This document shows, one piece after another, positions 1 to 10,383 of a stretch of 64,000 bases of DNA. The translations under genes and the position numbers were made by a program. The stretch comes from Sphingomonas lacunae (GTDB lineage Bacteria > Pseudomonadota > Alphaproteobacteria > Sphingomonadales > Sphingomonadaceae), in NCBI RefSeq assembly GCF_012979535.1, contig NZ_CP053015.1:806001-870000 (forward strand). The letters are read 5' to 3'. Numbering within the stretch: the first letter of the stretch is position 1; every line of letters begins with the position of its first letter. A model generated the notes under the pieces. It saw only the letters and a program-made list of their open reading frames with translations. It searched no databases and was not told the DNA's origin.

Positions 1-1593
<1,593 letters not shown>

Positions 1594-1840
1594 GGGCGCA
1601 TTCCCCCTTTGGGTTGGTCCGTTCGGCAACCGGTCGGGGGAACCGCAAAAACCCGCGAGGGAATCAGCGTATCAGCCGGATCGGAACGGTGGTGGCTGTG
1701 AATGGGGGCGCCTTAGCGCAGCGATGTGTCGAGGGAAAGGGGCGAAACGGCTGGCAGTGCAGCCGTAATGGACCAGCGGAACTGACGGCCGCCGACCGCG
1801 CCCGCCATGACGACGAGCGATAATTGGACGCATGGGAAAC

Positions 1841-2971
1841 TCAGCCGTTAGCCATACCCTGCCAGAAAGCCATGGCCAGCCCGAAGCCACGCACATCGCC
1901 CGTCGTCGTGCCGACCATACGGTTCATGACGTAGGAAATGCTCGTCCGTGCCTTCATGTCGATGAGGATCACGGACCCGCCATAGCCGCCCCAATAGCAG
2001 CATTCATCATTGGGCAGCGGCACCATTCCGCCGGAAAGGCCAAAACCAAGACCAAAGCGGACCGGGATGCCGAGGATCTTGTCGGTTCCTTCGACCTGTA
2101 CCTCCAGCGCCTTGCGGCAACCGGCTTCGGAGAGGATGCGCTTGCCATGCGCTTCGCCACCATTGGCCAGAAGCTTGTGGATTTCGGCTACCGAACGGGC
2201 GTTGCCCGTGCCGCCCGCGGCTGGGATTTCGGCGCCGCGCCAAGCGCGGGTGCGGGTCGCCAACACGTCAATGCCGGGATTGGTCGCCATGTTGCGGACG
2301 AGATCATCCATTTCCCCCGCATTGATGCCGGCATCACCCTCGATCGGAATGAGATCGGCGACGCGGTGATCCTCGGACGCCGGCAGGCCGATGTGGAAAT
2401 CGGCGCCGAGCGGTTCGGCGATTTCGGTGCGGAAAACGGTGCCGAGCGACTGGCCGGTGACACGGCGGACGACTTCGCCGACGAGATAGCCCTGGGTCAG
2501 CGCGTGATAGCCGGGCGCGCTGCCCGGTTGCCAAAAGGGAGCCTGTGCGGCCAGCAGTCCGGTCGCCTTGTCCCAGTCATAAAGGTCTTCGGTGGTGATC
2601 GGCTCGGCCCAGCCCGAGAGGCCGGCGCTGTGGCTCATCAAATGGGCAACGGTGACATCCGCCTTGCCGTTGGTGGCGAACTCAGGCCAATAATGCGCCA
2701 CCGGCCTGTCGAAATCCAACTCACCCCGGTCGGCGACCAGCAGTGCGGTCAGCGCGGTCATCGTCTTGGTCGTCGAATAGACGTTGATGATCGTGTCGCG
2801 CTCCCAAGCGCGCGTTTTCGCGCCATCGGCATGGCCAGCCCAGAGATCGACGACGGTCTCGCCTTCGACGGTGGCGCAGACCGAAGCGCCGACATCGGCA
2901 CCGCTCGCCACATTGGCGTCGAGCAGGTCGGCGACGGCGGCGAAGCGCGGCTGCGCGGTGCCCTGTGCCAT
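1841..2971 (-). CDS. Serine hydrolase of the beta-lactamase (class C/esterase) family
   Basis: 376-residue hydrolase with the penicillin-binding-protein fold. The S-x-x-K motif is STTK (Ser66, Lys69) and the second catalytic element is a Tyr around residue 155 (GYHALTQG). This arrangement is typical of EstB-like esterases and class VIII-type enzymes, which usually cleave esters or lactones rather than antibiotics. I see no signal peptide, so it is probably cytoplasmic. The start codon lies two bases after the stop of the upstream SDR gene (TGATCATG), so the two are translationally coupled. It is the last gene of the minus-strand acyl-CoA operon that starts at 6251. An ester or lactone substrate linked to that pathway is my inference; the exact substrate is unknown. 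Confidence 0.88.
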   Translation of the reverse strand: MAQGTAQPRFAAVADLLDANVASGADVGASVCATVEGETVVDLWAGHADGAKTRAWERDTIINVYSTTKTMTALTALLVADRGELDFDRPVAHYWPEFATNGKADVTVAHLMSHSAGLSGWAEPITTEDLYDWDKATGLLAAQAPFWQPGSAPGYHALTQGYLVGEVVRRVTGQSLGTVFRTEIAEPLGADFHIGLPASEDHRVADLIPIEGDAGINAGEMDDLVRNMATNPGIDVLATRTRAWRGAEIPAAGGTGNARSVAEIHKLLANGGEAHGKRILSEAGCRKALEVQVEGTDKILGIPVRFGLGFGLSGGMVPLPNDECCYWGGYGGSVILIDMKARTSISYVMNRMVGTTTGDVRGFGLAMAFWQGMANG

Positions 2972-2973
2972 GA

Positions 2974-3765
2974 TCAGGCGTCTATCGACGTGCCGAGTGC
3001 GGCATGAACGAGCCCGCCATCAACGGTCAGCGTCTCACCGATGACATAGTCACCAGCGCGGCTGCACAGATAGATGGCGGCCGCCGCCATGTCCTCGGGC
3101 GTACCGATCCGGCGGGCCGGTATGCCCTTGGCAACTTCGTCACCGTGGTCACGTGCAGCCCGGTTCATGTCACTTTCGAAGGCTCCGGGAGCGATGGCGG
3201 TGACGATGATATTGTCCTTGATCAGTCGGGCGGCCATCCGCTTCGTCAGATAGAGGATCGAGGATTTGGAGGCGTGGTAGCTCCAGGTATCCCACGGATT
3301 GAGTCGCAGCCCGTCGATCGAACCGACATTGACCACCTTGGCCGGACGGTCCGCCGTACCCGCCGCCTTGAGCAAGGGGTAAAGCGCCTGCGTCAGGAAG
3401 AAGGGGCCCTTGACGTTGACGTCCATCACCTTGTCCCAGCCGCTTTCGGGGAACTCCTCAAACGGCGCACCCCAAGCCGCACCGGCATTGTTGATCAAGA
3501 TATCCAGCTTGTCCTCACGCTTGGCGATTTCGGCGGCCAGCGCCTTGCAGCCTTCGACCGTCGATACGTCACCGGGAATGCCGATCACCCGATCACCAAA
3601 TTTGTCGACCGCCGCCGCGATCTGTGGCCCCTTGCGCGCGCTGATGTAAATGCGCTCGCAACCGGCAGCGAGGAAGCCTTCGACAAACATCGCGCCAATG
3701 CCGCGCGACCCGCCAGTGATCAGGGCGACCTTGCCCTGAAGGCCGAAAAGTTGGGTGATATCCAT
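2974..3765 (-). CDS. Short-chain dehydrogenase/reductase
   Basis: 263-residue NAD(P)-dependent oxidoreductase of the classical SDR family. It shows the cofactor motif TGGSRGIG near residue 17, the NNAG motif, and the catalytic YHASK with Tyr163. The C-terminal VDGGLVHAALG is also typical. I chose the ATG at 3763-3765 because it has a GGGAG ribosome binding site and begins just before the Rossmann fold; a longer frame upstream has no family similarity. It lies 46 bp downstream of an acyl-CoA dehydrogenase and is coupled to the hydrolase that follows. In this setting it probably oxidises a hydroxyacyl-CoA or alcohol intermediate, which is inference. Confidence 0.92.
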   Translation of the reverse strand: MDITQLFGLQGKVALITGGSRGIGAMFVEGFLAAGCERIYISARKGPQIAAAVDKFGDRVIGIPGDVSTVEGCKALAAEIAKREDKLDILINNAGAAWGAPFEEFPESGWDKVMDVNVKGPFFLTQALYPLLKAAGTADRPAKVVNVGSIDGLRLNPWDTWSYHASKSSILYLTKRMAARLIKDNIIVTAIAPGAFESDMNRAARDHGDEVAKGIPARRIGTPEDMAAAAIYLCSRAGDYVIGETLTVDGGLVHAALGTSIDA

Positions 3766-3811
3766 TCTGGTACTCCCTGCACCCTCCCCGCCGGGAAGGG
3801 GTGGACAAAGA

Positions 3812-4948
3812 TCAGTAGCCGTTGAGACGGGCCACGCGGTCGGTGTGATAGCTGACATCGCCCATGAACTCGGCCAGCGCACGGTCGCGCTTCGTGTAGA
3901 GGCCGATGTCATATTCGTCAGTCATGCCGATGCCGCCATGCATCTGCACGCCTTCACGCACCGCAAGGTTGGTGGCGGCGCCCGCCTTGGCCTTGGCGAC
4001 CGACACCATCAGTTCGGCTCCCTCATTGCCCTCGTCGAGCAGTTGCTGGGCCTTCATCACCGTGGCGCGGGCGATTTCCATTTCGGAATAGAGGTGAGCG
4101 GCGCGATGCTGCAGCGCCTGGAACTCGCCGATCAGCTGCCCGAATTGCTTGCGCTGCTTGAGGTAGGTCATGGTCATATCCATCGCGCCCTGCCCGACGC
4201 CGAGCAGTTCGGCCGAGGCACCAGCGCGGGCAGCGGCCAGCAGCGGTGCCATCGCCGACCAGCCGCCATCGACTTCACCGATAACGGCATCAGCAGTGAC
4301 TTCAACACCGTCCAGCGTCAGTTTCGAAGCGAGCGAGCTGTCGACAAGACGGCGCGGATCGGCGGTGAGGCCAGCAGCATCGCGCGGCACGGCGAACAGG
4401 GTCAGGCCGTCAGTCTCGCCCGGAGCGCCGGCAGTGCGGGCGGCAACGAGCAGCATGTCGGCGACATGACCGCTGATGACAAAAGTCTTGGTGCCCGAAA
4501 GCTTGAAGCCATTGCCCGAACGCTCAGCCTTGAGCGCCGTGCGCTCGGGGCGGTGACGGGCGCTTTCGTCGATGGCCGGCGCGATGATCGCGTCACCAGC
4601 CGCGATACGCGGCAGCCATTCGTCAGCCACCGCACCGCCCGCTGCCTTGAGCGCCGATGCCGCCGCAACGGATGTCGCGAGAAAGGGCGAAGGCGTCAGG
4701 TTGCGGCCAATCTCTTCAAGGATGATGCCAGCTTCGGCATGGCCGAGGCCAAGGCCGCCTTTGTCCTCCGGCACCAAAACGCCGCTGAAACCCATTTCAG
4801 CAAACTGCTTCCAGAGGTCGCGGGAGAATCCGGTTTCATCCTTGCTGTCGCGCAGCTTGCGCAAATGGCTGACCGGGGCGGCGTCGGCAATGAACGGCGC
4901 AACGCTGTCCTTGAGCATCGCCTGGTCTTCGCTGTGGTACAGGGGCAT
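3812..4948 (-). CDS. Acyl-CoA dehydrogenase, probable non-catalytic partner subunit
   Basis: 378-residue FAD-dependent acyl-CoA dehydrogenase fold. Residues about 1-120 form the helical N-domain, a beta-domain follows (FKLSGTKTFVISGHVADMLL), and the C-terminal helices carry QRKQFGQLIGEFQALQH and MHGGIGMTDEYD. The C-terminus reads RALAEFMGDVSYHTDRVARL, so the usual GGT-(S/N)-E stretch near the active-site base is absent. In related alpha2beta2 enzymes (ChsE-type) one subunit lacks the base and the other supplies it, so I infer pairing with the dehydrogenase encoded just upstream at 5067-6251. The start ATG fits the family's N-terminus. A repeat block separates the two genes. Confidence 0.9.
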   Translation of the reverse strand: MPLYHSEDQAMLKDSVAPFIADAAPVSHLRKLRDSKDETGFSRDLWKQFAEMGFSGVLVPEDKGGLGLGHAEAGIILEEIGRNLTPSPFLATSVAAASALKAAGGAVADEWLPRIAAGDAIIAPAIDESARHRPERTALKAERSGNGFKLSGTKTFVISGHVADMLLVAARTAGAPGETDGLTLFAVPRDAAGLTADPRRLVDSSLASKLTLDGVEVTADAVIGEVDGGWSAMAPLLAAARAGASAELLGVGQGAMDMTMTYLKQRKQFGQLIGEFQALQHRAAHLYSEMEIARATVMKAQQLLDEGNEGAELMVSVAKAKAGAATNLAVREGVQMHGGIGMTDEYDIGLYTKRDRALAEFMGDVSYHTDRVARLNGY

Positions 4949-4966
4949 TGTCTAACTCCCAAAATC

Positions 4967-5056
4967 GTCCGTCATTCTGACGAAGGCGGGAATCCGTCTC
5001 CCGCGCTGGCTGATGAGGTTGTGTCAGGTGAGGCATCCCCGCTTTCGCGGGGATGC
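4967..5056. repeat. REP-like double palindrome between two acyl-CoA dehydrogenase genes
   Basis: The 118-bp gap between the two dehydrogenase genes is mostly filled by two palindromic modules. One is a perfect 11-bp stem, GGCATCCCCGC at 5031-5041 and GCGGGGATGCC at 5046-5056, with a TTTC loop. The other (about 4967-5010) reads GTCATTCTGACGAAGGCGGG and resembles the common alphaproteobacterial dispersed repeat built on GTCATTCCCGCGAAGGCGGG. Two such modules in tandem look like a BIME. It could tune mRNA stability or expression between the two subunits. That it is dispersed in this genome is not shown, since I see only one full copy here. Confidence 0.6.
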
Positions 5057-5066
5057 CGTGTCTCGG

Positions 5067-6251
5067 TCAACCGCCCGGCAGCTCGAGGATGCGCTTCGAA
5101 ATCACGTTGAGCATGACTTCGCTGGTGCCGCCCTCGATCGAGTTGGCTTTGGTCCTGAGCCAAGTGCGGGCCGATGCGCCGTTGCGCGATTCGTCGCTTT
5201 CCCATTCGAGCCCTTCGGAGCCGGAACCCGACATGACCAGTTCATAGCGCCGCTTGTTGAGCTCGGTGCCCGAATATTTCATCATGTTCGAGCTGGCGGG
5301 ATGCGCGCGGCCGGTCTTCCACATGTCCATGAAGCGTTCGCCCATGGCGCGGAAAGCAAAGACGTCGACGTCGAACTCGGCCATCTTGGCGCGCAGGATC
5401 GGGTCATCCAGTTCGCCATTGGCATTCTTGCCCAACGACTTCGCATAGAGCGCGCCCGCTGACACCATGTCGGCACCGGCGCCACCCGCCGAGATCATCT
5501 CGCGTTCGTGGCCGAGCAGATATTTTGCGACATCCCAGCCCCGATTGACCGTGCCGACAAACTGGTCCTTGGGCACCTTCACATTGTCGAAGAAGGTTTC
5601 GCAGAAGGGACTGTTGCCCGAAATCAGAAGGATCGGTTTGGTCGAGACACCTGGGCTCTCCATGTCGAACAGCATGAAGGTAATGCCCTGATACTTGTTC
5701 GTCTTGTCGGTACGGACGAGGCAGAAAATCCAGTCGGCCTTGTCGGCGTAGCTGGTCCAGATCTTTTGCCCGTTGACCACCCAATGGTCACCCTTGTCCT
5801 CGCCAAAGGTCTGCAAGCTGACTAGGTCGGAGCCCGAACCCGGCTCGGAATAGCCCTGGCACCAGCGGATTTCGCCGCGGGCAATCTGGTTCAGATAATG
5901 CACTTTCTGGTCTTCGGTACCGAACTGGAGCAGCGCCGGTCCGAGCATCCAGATGCCAAAGGAGGAGAGCGGCGAGCGGGCGTTGATCCGGGCCATCTCC
6001 TCCCGCAAAACCTTGGTTTCCGCTGCGGACAGGCCGGCACCGCCATAGGCCTTGGGCCAGTCGGGCACAGTATAGCCCTTGTCGCGGCAGGCCTCGAACC
6101 AGGCCTTTTGCGCCTCGCTCTTGAACACGGCCTTGCGGCCGCCCCAATAGGTGTCATCCTCGCTTTTCATCGGCTCGCGCATTTCGGCCGGGCAATTGGC
6201 TTCGAGCCATGCCCGGATCTCGCTGCGGAACGCTTCCAGATTCTCGCTCAT
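5067..6251 (-). CDS. Acyl-CoA dehydrogenase, catalytic subunit type
   Basis: 394-residue flavoprotein that introduces the alpha,beta double bond into an acyl-CoA. Visible landmarks are CQGYSEPGSGSDLVSLQT (FAD/substrate loop), WVVNGQKIWTSYADKADWIF in the beta-domain, and the C-terminal EGGTSEVMLNVISKRIL. The ATG at 6249-6251 has a GAGGGAG ribosome binding site; an upstream in-frame Met would overlap the operator-like site at 6274-6289. It is the first gene of a minus-strand operon with a second dehydrogenase, an SDR and a serine hydrolase. The operator-like near-palindrome ends about 22 bp before the start codon. Substrate is not deducible; the two-subunit layout recalls steroid or bulky side-chain acyl-CoA dehydrogenases. 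Confidence 0.93.
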   Translation of the reverse strand: MSENLEAFRSEIRAWLEANCPAEMREPMKSEDDTYWGGRKAVFKSEAQKAWFEACRDKGYTVPDWPKAYGGAGLSAAETKVLREEMARINARSPLSSFGIWMLGPALLQFGTEDQKVHYLNQIARGEIRWCQGYSEPGSGSDLVSLQTFGEDKGDHWVVNGQKIWTSYADKADWIFCLVRTDKTNKYQGITFMLFDMESPGVSTKPILLISGNSPFCETFFDNVKVPKDQFVGTVNRGWDVAKYLLGHEREMISAGGAGADMVSAGALYAKSLGKNANGELDDPILRAKMAEFDVDVFAFRAMGERFMDMWKTGRAHPASSNMMKYSGTELNKRRYELVMSGSGSEGLEWESDESRNGASARTWLRTKANSIEGGTSEVMLNVISKRILELPGG

Positions 6252-6273
6252 GCGCGACACTCCCTCAATGCAA

Positions 6274-6289
6274 TTGACGTTTACGTAAA
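6274..6289. promoter_or_regulatory. Operator-like site A (TTGACGTTTACGTAAA)
   Basis: A 16-bp near-palindrome, TTGACGTTTACGTAAA on the plus strand, sits between the divergent acyl-CoA dehydrogenase (start 6251) and the symporter. Read on the minus strand it is TTTACGTAAACGTCAA. Related sites occur at 7939-7954 and 39168-39183, each before an acyl-CoA dehydrogenase operon. The shape resembles the motif reported for LiuR, a MerR-family regulator of branched-chain amino-acid catabolism; this assignment is from memory and is an inference. No MerR-family gene is in the window. Confidence 0.65.
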
Positions 6290-6350
6290 GCGAATCGCCC
6301 GCTTGGTGCAAGGGCCCATTTATCTTTGTCGAATGCCGTAGCGGCGGCGC

Positions 6351-7832
6351 ATGCGCCTTGACGGCGGGCCATGTTCAAAAGCATGGTATGGACAGACGGC
6401 AGCAAAGCCGCGCAGGAGAGAGAAGATTCGCCCACCCCCCGAAGCCGTGGCGGAGCCAGAAGGCCCTGTGCCGCAATCAGTGCGCTTCGCCTATGCCACA
6501 GGCGCCATTGCCTATGGCATCAAGGACAATGGTTTTTCGGTCTTCCTGTTGCTGTTCTACAACCAGATCATCGGCCTTGATGCCGGCATGGTCGGGCTTA
6601 TGCTGTTCTTCGCGCTGGTTGCTGATGCCATCATTGACCCCAGCGTCGGCCATCTGACCGACCGCACACGCAGCCGCTGGGGGCGGCGCCATCCTTGGCT
6701 CTATGCCTCCGCCTTGCCAATCGCCGGCTTCTGGATCCTGTTGTGGATGCCGCCCGAAGCCAGCGACACGGTCCAATATGCCTGGCTGTTTTTCTTTGCC
6801 ATGCTGGTTCGGATGAGCCTGTCGCTGAATGAAGTGCCATCGGTTGCGCTGGCTCCCGAAATGACACCCGATTATCATGAGCGAACCGCGCTGCTCGGGT
6901 TGCGGTCACTGCTCGGATGGACCGGCGGGTTGATCATTCTCGCCGCGGCATTCGGCCTGTTCCGCCTGGCGGACCCGGAACATGCCAGTCGCGACGACTT
7001 TTTCGCCTATGCGGTGACAGGCGCGGCCATCATGTTCATCACGGTCATGACTTCCGCGCTGGGCACCCACCGGCGGTTCGCACGTCCGGTTTCCGGCGAA
7101 GTGCACCACCCCGGCCTGCGCGACATGCTTGAGGTGGCGCGCTTCCGCCCTTACCAAATCCTGCTGCTCGCCTTTTTCTTTGCCTTCGCCAATCAGGGCG
7201 TCACCTTCGCGCTTTCGAGCTATTTGCTGGCGTTTGTCTGGAAACTGGGCCCGACCGAACAGGTCATCTATTCGCTGGTGCTGTTCCTGGGCGTCGGCAC
7301 CGCACTGGTGCTGGCGCGCAAGGCCGGTCTGGTCTGGGGCAAGCGGATCACCGCGATGCGGCTGGTGGTGGCGGGCAACCTGATCGGAGTCCTGCCCTAT
7401 GCACTGGTGGTGCTGGGGTGGTTTCCGACCACCGGCACGACCACGGCAATCGCACTCTATTTCGGGCTGGTCGTCCTTTCGACCGGGGCAGGGATCGCCG
7501 TCATGATCACCGCCCTGTCGATGATGGCCGATGTCACCACCGCCTATCAGCAGGAATCGGGCAAGGCACAGGAAGGGACCTTTTTTGCCGGCTATTTCTT
7601 CACCCAGAAATGCGTGACCGGCGTCGGCATCCTGCTTTCGGGGCAGGTACTCCGCCTGATCGACTTTCCCGCCAATGCCCGGCCCGACACGGTCGCGCCG
7701 ACAGTGATCGATTCGTTGGCCCTGCTCTATGTCATCCTGACGCTGAGCTTTGGATTGGCAACGGCCTGGGCGCTGTCGCGTTTCCCCATCGACCGCAAAC
7801 CCGATGCCGCCCATGTGGAGATTGTCCGTTGA
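6351..7832 (+). CDS. MFS transporter of the GPH (glycoside-pentoside-hexuronide) cation symporter type
   Basis: Up to 493 residues with about twelve hydrophobic segments. The loop after the second/third helix, DRTRSRWGRRHPWL, is the hallmark of the GPH family, which imports sugars or other polar solutes with H+ or Na+. The start is uncertain: the ATG at 6351 lacks a ribosome binding site, and an in-frame GTG at 6447 (reading VAEPEGPVPQ) lies nearer the conserved part but also lacks a clear one. It is divergent from the acyl-CoA operon and shares the interval with operator-like site A. It may import the substrate of the neighbouring pathways, but nothing in the sequence identifies the solute. 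Confidence 0.88.
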   Translation: MRLDGGPCSKAWYGQTAAKPRRREKIRPPPEAVAEPEGPVPQSVRFAYATGAIAYGIKDNGFSVFLLLFYNQIIGLDAGMVGLMLFFALVADAIIDPSVGHLTDRTRSRWGRRHPWLYASALPIAGFWILLWMPPEASDTVQYAWLFFFAMLVRMSLSLNEVPSVALAPEMTPDYHERTALLGLRSLLGWTGGLIILAAAFGLFRLADPEHASRDDFFAYAVTGAAIMFITVMTSALGTHRRFARPVSGEVHHPGLRDMLEVARFRPYQILLLAFFFAFANQGVTFALSSYLLAFVWKLGPTEQVIYSLVLFLGVGTALVLARKAGLVWGKRITAMRLVVAGNLIGVLPYALVVLGWFPTTGTTTAIALYFGLVVLSTGAGIAVMITALSMMADVTTAYQQESGKAQEGTFFAGYFFTQKCVTGVGILLSGQVLRLIDFPANARPDTVAPTVIDSLALLYVILTLSFGLATAWALSRFPIDRKPDAAHVEIVR

Positions 7833-7938
7833 ACATGCAGCCATTGACGCCGATCAACGACAACAGCCTGTCGCACCTGACAGTCGGACGGGTGCGAGCA
7901 ATTTCCGGGCTGGCAATCGTCGGCAAATGATTCCACAG

Positions 7939-7954
7939 TTGACGCAAACGTAAA
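7939..7954 (+). promoter_or_regulatory. Operator-like site B (TTGACGCAAACGTAAA)
   Basis: Sixteen bases, TTGACGCAAACGTAAA, 39 bp before the start codon of the ACAD10/11-like dehydrogenase. It matches sites A and C in the pattern TTKACGNAAACGTMAA. The TTGACG part could double as a -35 element, as expected for MerR-type control, but no clear -10 is visible. Its role is inferred from recurrence and position. Confidence 0.65.
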
Positions 7955-7993
7955 GTGCGGGGCCCGGCCCCGGCAGATGACAGGAGAGGCACA

Positions 7994-9298
7994 ATGGATT
8001 TTCAGTTGAGCGATCGGCAGCAATATTGGCAGGGCCGGGTGCGCGAGTTCATCGATGCCCACTGCCGTCCGGCCATTGCCACCTATCATGAGCAGGACAA
8101 GTCGGGTGACCGGTGGAAGGTGATCCCGGTGGTCGAGGAGCTGAAGGCCAAGGCCAAGGCGGCCGGCATCTGGAACCTGTTCATGCCTCCGCGCCAGGCG
8201 CATCACCACCATGTTGACGAGACCTTCGAATTTGAAGGGCCGGGCCTGACCAATGTCGAATATGCGCTGTGCGCCGAGGAAATGGGCCGTGTCGGCTTTT
8301 CATCCGAAGTGTTCAACTGTGCCGCGCCGGACACCGGGAACATGGAAGTGTTCCACCGCTACGGCAACCGGGCGCAAAAGGAAAAGTGGCTCAAGCCGCT
8401 GATGAACGGCGAAATCCGTTCGGCCTTCCTGATGACCGAGCCGGCCGTCGCCTCCTCTGACGCGACCAACATTGAATGCCGCATCGACCGCGACGGCGAT
8501 GATTATGTCATCAACGGCGTGAAATGGTGGTCTTCAGGCGCGGGTGATCCGCGGTGCAAGGTCGCCATCGTCATGGGCAAGACCAGCTTCGAAGGTTCGC
8601 GCCACAGCCAGCAGTCGATGCTCGCAGTGCCGATGGATACGCCCGGCATCAACATCAAGCGCCATCTGCCGGTCTTTGGCTATGATGACGCACCGCATGG
8701 CCATATGGAAATCGAACTCAAGGACGTGCGCGTCAATGCCGAAGAAGCCATGCTGCTCGGTGAGGGCCGCGGTTTCGAGATCGCCCAGGGTCGCCTCGGG
8801 CCGGGCCGCATCCACCACTGCATGCGCACCATCGGCGTCGCCGAAGAAGCGCTGGAGCGGATGTGCAAGCGCCTGCTCAGCCGCGTCGCCTTTGGCAAGG
8901 CAGTGGCCGAGTATAGCGTGTGGGAAGAGCGCGTCGCCCGCGCCCGTATCGACATTGAGATGACCCGCCTGCTCTGCCTCAAAGCCGCCGACATGATGGA
9001 TCGTGCCGGCAACAAGACGGCGCAGAACGAGATCGCCATGATCAAGGTGCAGGCACCCAACATGGCGCTCAAGATCATCGACGACGCCATCCAGGCGCAC
9101 GGCGGCGGCGGCGTTTCGGAGGACTTTGGCCTTGCCAAAATGTATGCCGGTCAACGTACACTGCGCATCGCCGACGGTCCCGATGAGGTCCATGCCCGTT
9201 CGATCGCCCGCAACGAGTTCGGCAAATATGGCGGCCGTGACGCGATGAAGGCCGCCAAGGACAGCTTCAGCTCGGGCGATCTGGGAGTGACACGATGA
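7994..9298 (+). CDS. Acyl-CoA dehydrogenase of the ACAD10/ACAD11 type
   Basis: 434-residue flavoprotein. It resembles the dehydrogenase domain of animal ACAD10/11 rather than ordinary fatty acyl-CoA dehydrogenases. Shared landmarks are [32 protein letters not shown], a run [20 protein letters not shown], and the ending [18 protein letters not shown]. In ACAD10/11 this domain works after a kinase domain to turn 4-phosphoacyl-CoA into an enoyl-CoA. Here the matching kinase is encoded two genes downstream. The ATG at 7994 follows an AGGAGAGG ribosome binding site. The stop overlaps the next start (ATGA), so this is the head of a tightly coupled operon. The family call is strong from pattern; the 4-hydroxyacyl-CoA role is inferred. 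Confidence 0.92.
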   Translation: MDFQLSDRQQYWQGRVREFIDAHCRPAIATYHEQDKSGDRWKVIPVVEELKAKAKAAGIWNLFMPPRQAHHHHVDETFEFEGPGLTNVEYALCAEEMGRVGFSSEVFNCAAPDTGNMEVFHRYGNRAQKEKWLKPLMNGEIRSAFLMTEPAVASSDATNIECRIDRDGDDYVINGVKWWSSGAGDPRCKVAIVMGKTSFEGSRHSQQSMLAVPMDTPGINIKRHLPVFGYDDAPHGHMEIELKDVRVNAEEAMLLGEGRGFEIAQGRLGPGRIHHCMRTIGVAEEALERMCKRLLSRVAFGKAVAEYSVWEERVARARIDIEMTRLLCLKAADMMDRAGNKTAQNEIAMIKVQAPNMALKIIDDAIQAHGGGGVSEDFGLAKMYAGQRTLRIADGPDEVHARSIARNEFGKYGGRDAMKAAKDSFSSGDLGVTR

Positions 9299-10383
9299 AG
9301 GCCGCCGTCCTTTATCAGGCGAAGACGCCGCTGGTTGTCGAAGAGGTCAACATCGACAAGCCGGGCCCGCATGAAGTGCTGATCCGCACGGCTGCCTGTG
9401 GTCTGTGCCATTCGGACCTGCACTTCATTGATGGCGCCTATCCTCATGCCATGCCGTGTATCGGCGGGCATGAGGCGGCCGGCATCGTCGAGGCCGTGGG
9501 CAGCGAAGTCCGTACGGTCAAGGTGGGCGACGCGGTCGTCACCTGCCTGTCAGCCTTCTGCGGGCATTGCGAGTTCTGCGTTACCGGTCGCATGTCGCTT
9601 TGCCTGGGCGGCGACACCCGCCGGGCACCGGGATCGTCCCCGCGTCTGAGCAAACCCGATGGCACGCCGGTCAACCAGATGCTCAATCTCTCGGCCTTTG
9701 CAGAAATGATGCTGATCCACGAGCATGCCTGTGTCGCAATTGACCCCGAGATGCCGCTCGATCGCGCAGCCGTGATCGGCTGTGCCGTGACAACAGGTGC
9801 GGGCACCATCTTCAACGCCTGCAAGGTGACACCGGGTGAAACCGTCGCCGTCGTCGGCTGCGGCGGCGTGGGTCTCGCCACCATCAATGCCGCGAAGATC
9901 GCGGGTGCGGGGCGGATCATTGCCGCCGACCCGATGCCGGAGAAGCGCGAACTCGCCATGAAGCTGGGCGCCACCGACACCGTCGATGCGCTGGCTGATG
10001 GTGCGGCAGCGCAGATTGTCGAGATGACCAAGGGCGGCGTCGATCATGCCATTGAGGCTGTCGGGCGTCCGGCATCTGCACAGCTGGCGGTCAACGTGCT
10101 GCGGCGCGGCGGCACAGCGACCATCCTCGGCATGATGCCGCTCGCCGAAAAGGTCGGCCTTGGCGCCATGGACCTTTTGTCAGGCAAAAAACTGCAAGGC
10201 GCGATCATGGGCGGCAACCGCTTCCCGGTCGATATTCCGCGTCTGGTCGATTTCTACATGCGCGGCCTGCTCGACCTTGACACCATCATTGCCGAACGCA
10301 TCCCGCTGGAGGCGATCAACGAAGGCTTTGACAAGATGAAGCGTGGTGACAGCGCGCGCAGCGTGATCGTGTTCGACCAATGA
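9295..10383 (+). CDS. Zinc-dependent alcohol dehydrogenase (MDR superfamily)
   Basis: 362-residue NAD(P)-dependent dehydrogenase. Catalytic zinc ligand Cys38 (GLCHSD), His59-Glu60 (GGHEAAG), and the structural-zinc cysteines 89, 92, 95 and 103 (CGHCEFC and a later Cys) are all present. The Rossmann motif is GCGGVG. The sequence resembles class III-like and long-chain alcohol dehydrogenases of actinobacteria and sphingomonads. It overlaps the preceding dehydrogenase and the following kinase gene by four bases each. It probably oxidises an alcohol or hydroxyl group of the substrate handled by the operon, or recycles an aldehyde; the substrate is unknown. Confidence 0.93.
   Translation: MKAAVLYQAKTPLVVEEVNIDKPGPHEVLIRTAACGLCHSDLHFIDGAYPHAMPCIGGHEAAGIVEAVGSEVRTVKVGDAVVTCLSAFCGHCEFCVTGRMSLCLGGDTRRAPGSSPRLSKPDGTPVNQMLNLSAFAEMMLIHEHACVAIDPEMPLDRAAVIGCAVTTGAGTIFNACKVTPGETVAVVGCGGVGLATINAAKIAGAGRIIAADPMPEKRELAMKLGATDTVDALADGAAAQIVEMTKGGVDHAIEAVGRPASAQLAVNVLRRGGTATILGMMPLAEKVGLGAMDLLSGKKLQGAIMGGNRFPVDIPRLVDFYMRGLLDLDTIIAERIPLEAINEGFDKMKRGDSARSVIVFDQ

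Noticed and set aside
1841..2971. Beta-lactamase resistance gene
   Set aside because: It has the SxxK fold but no signal peptide and sits in a catabolic operon, as expected for an esterase-like relative.
1832..3825. Long plus-strand frames opposite the serine hydrolase and SDR genes
   Set aside because: They oppose clear SxxK and TGxxxGxG proteins and lack recognisable domains.
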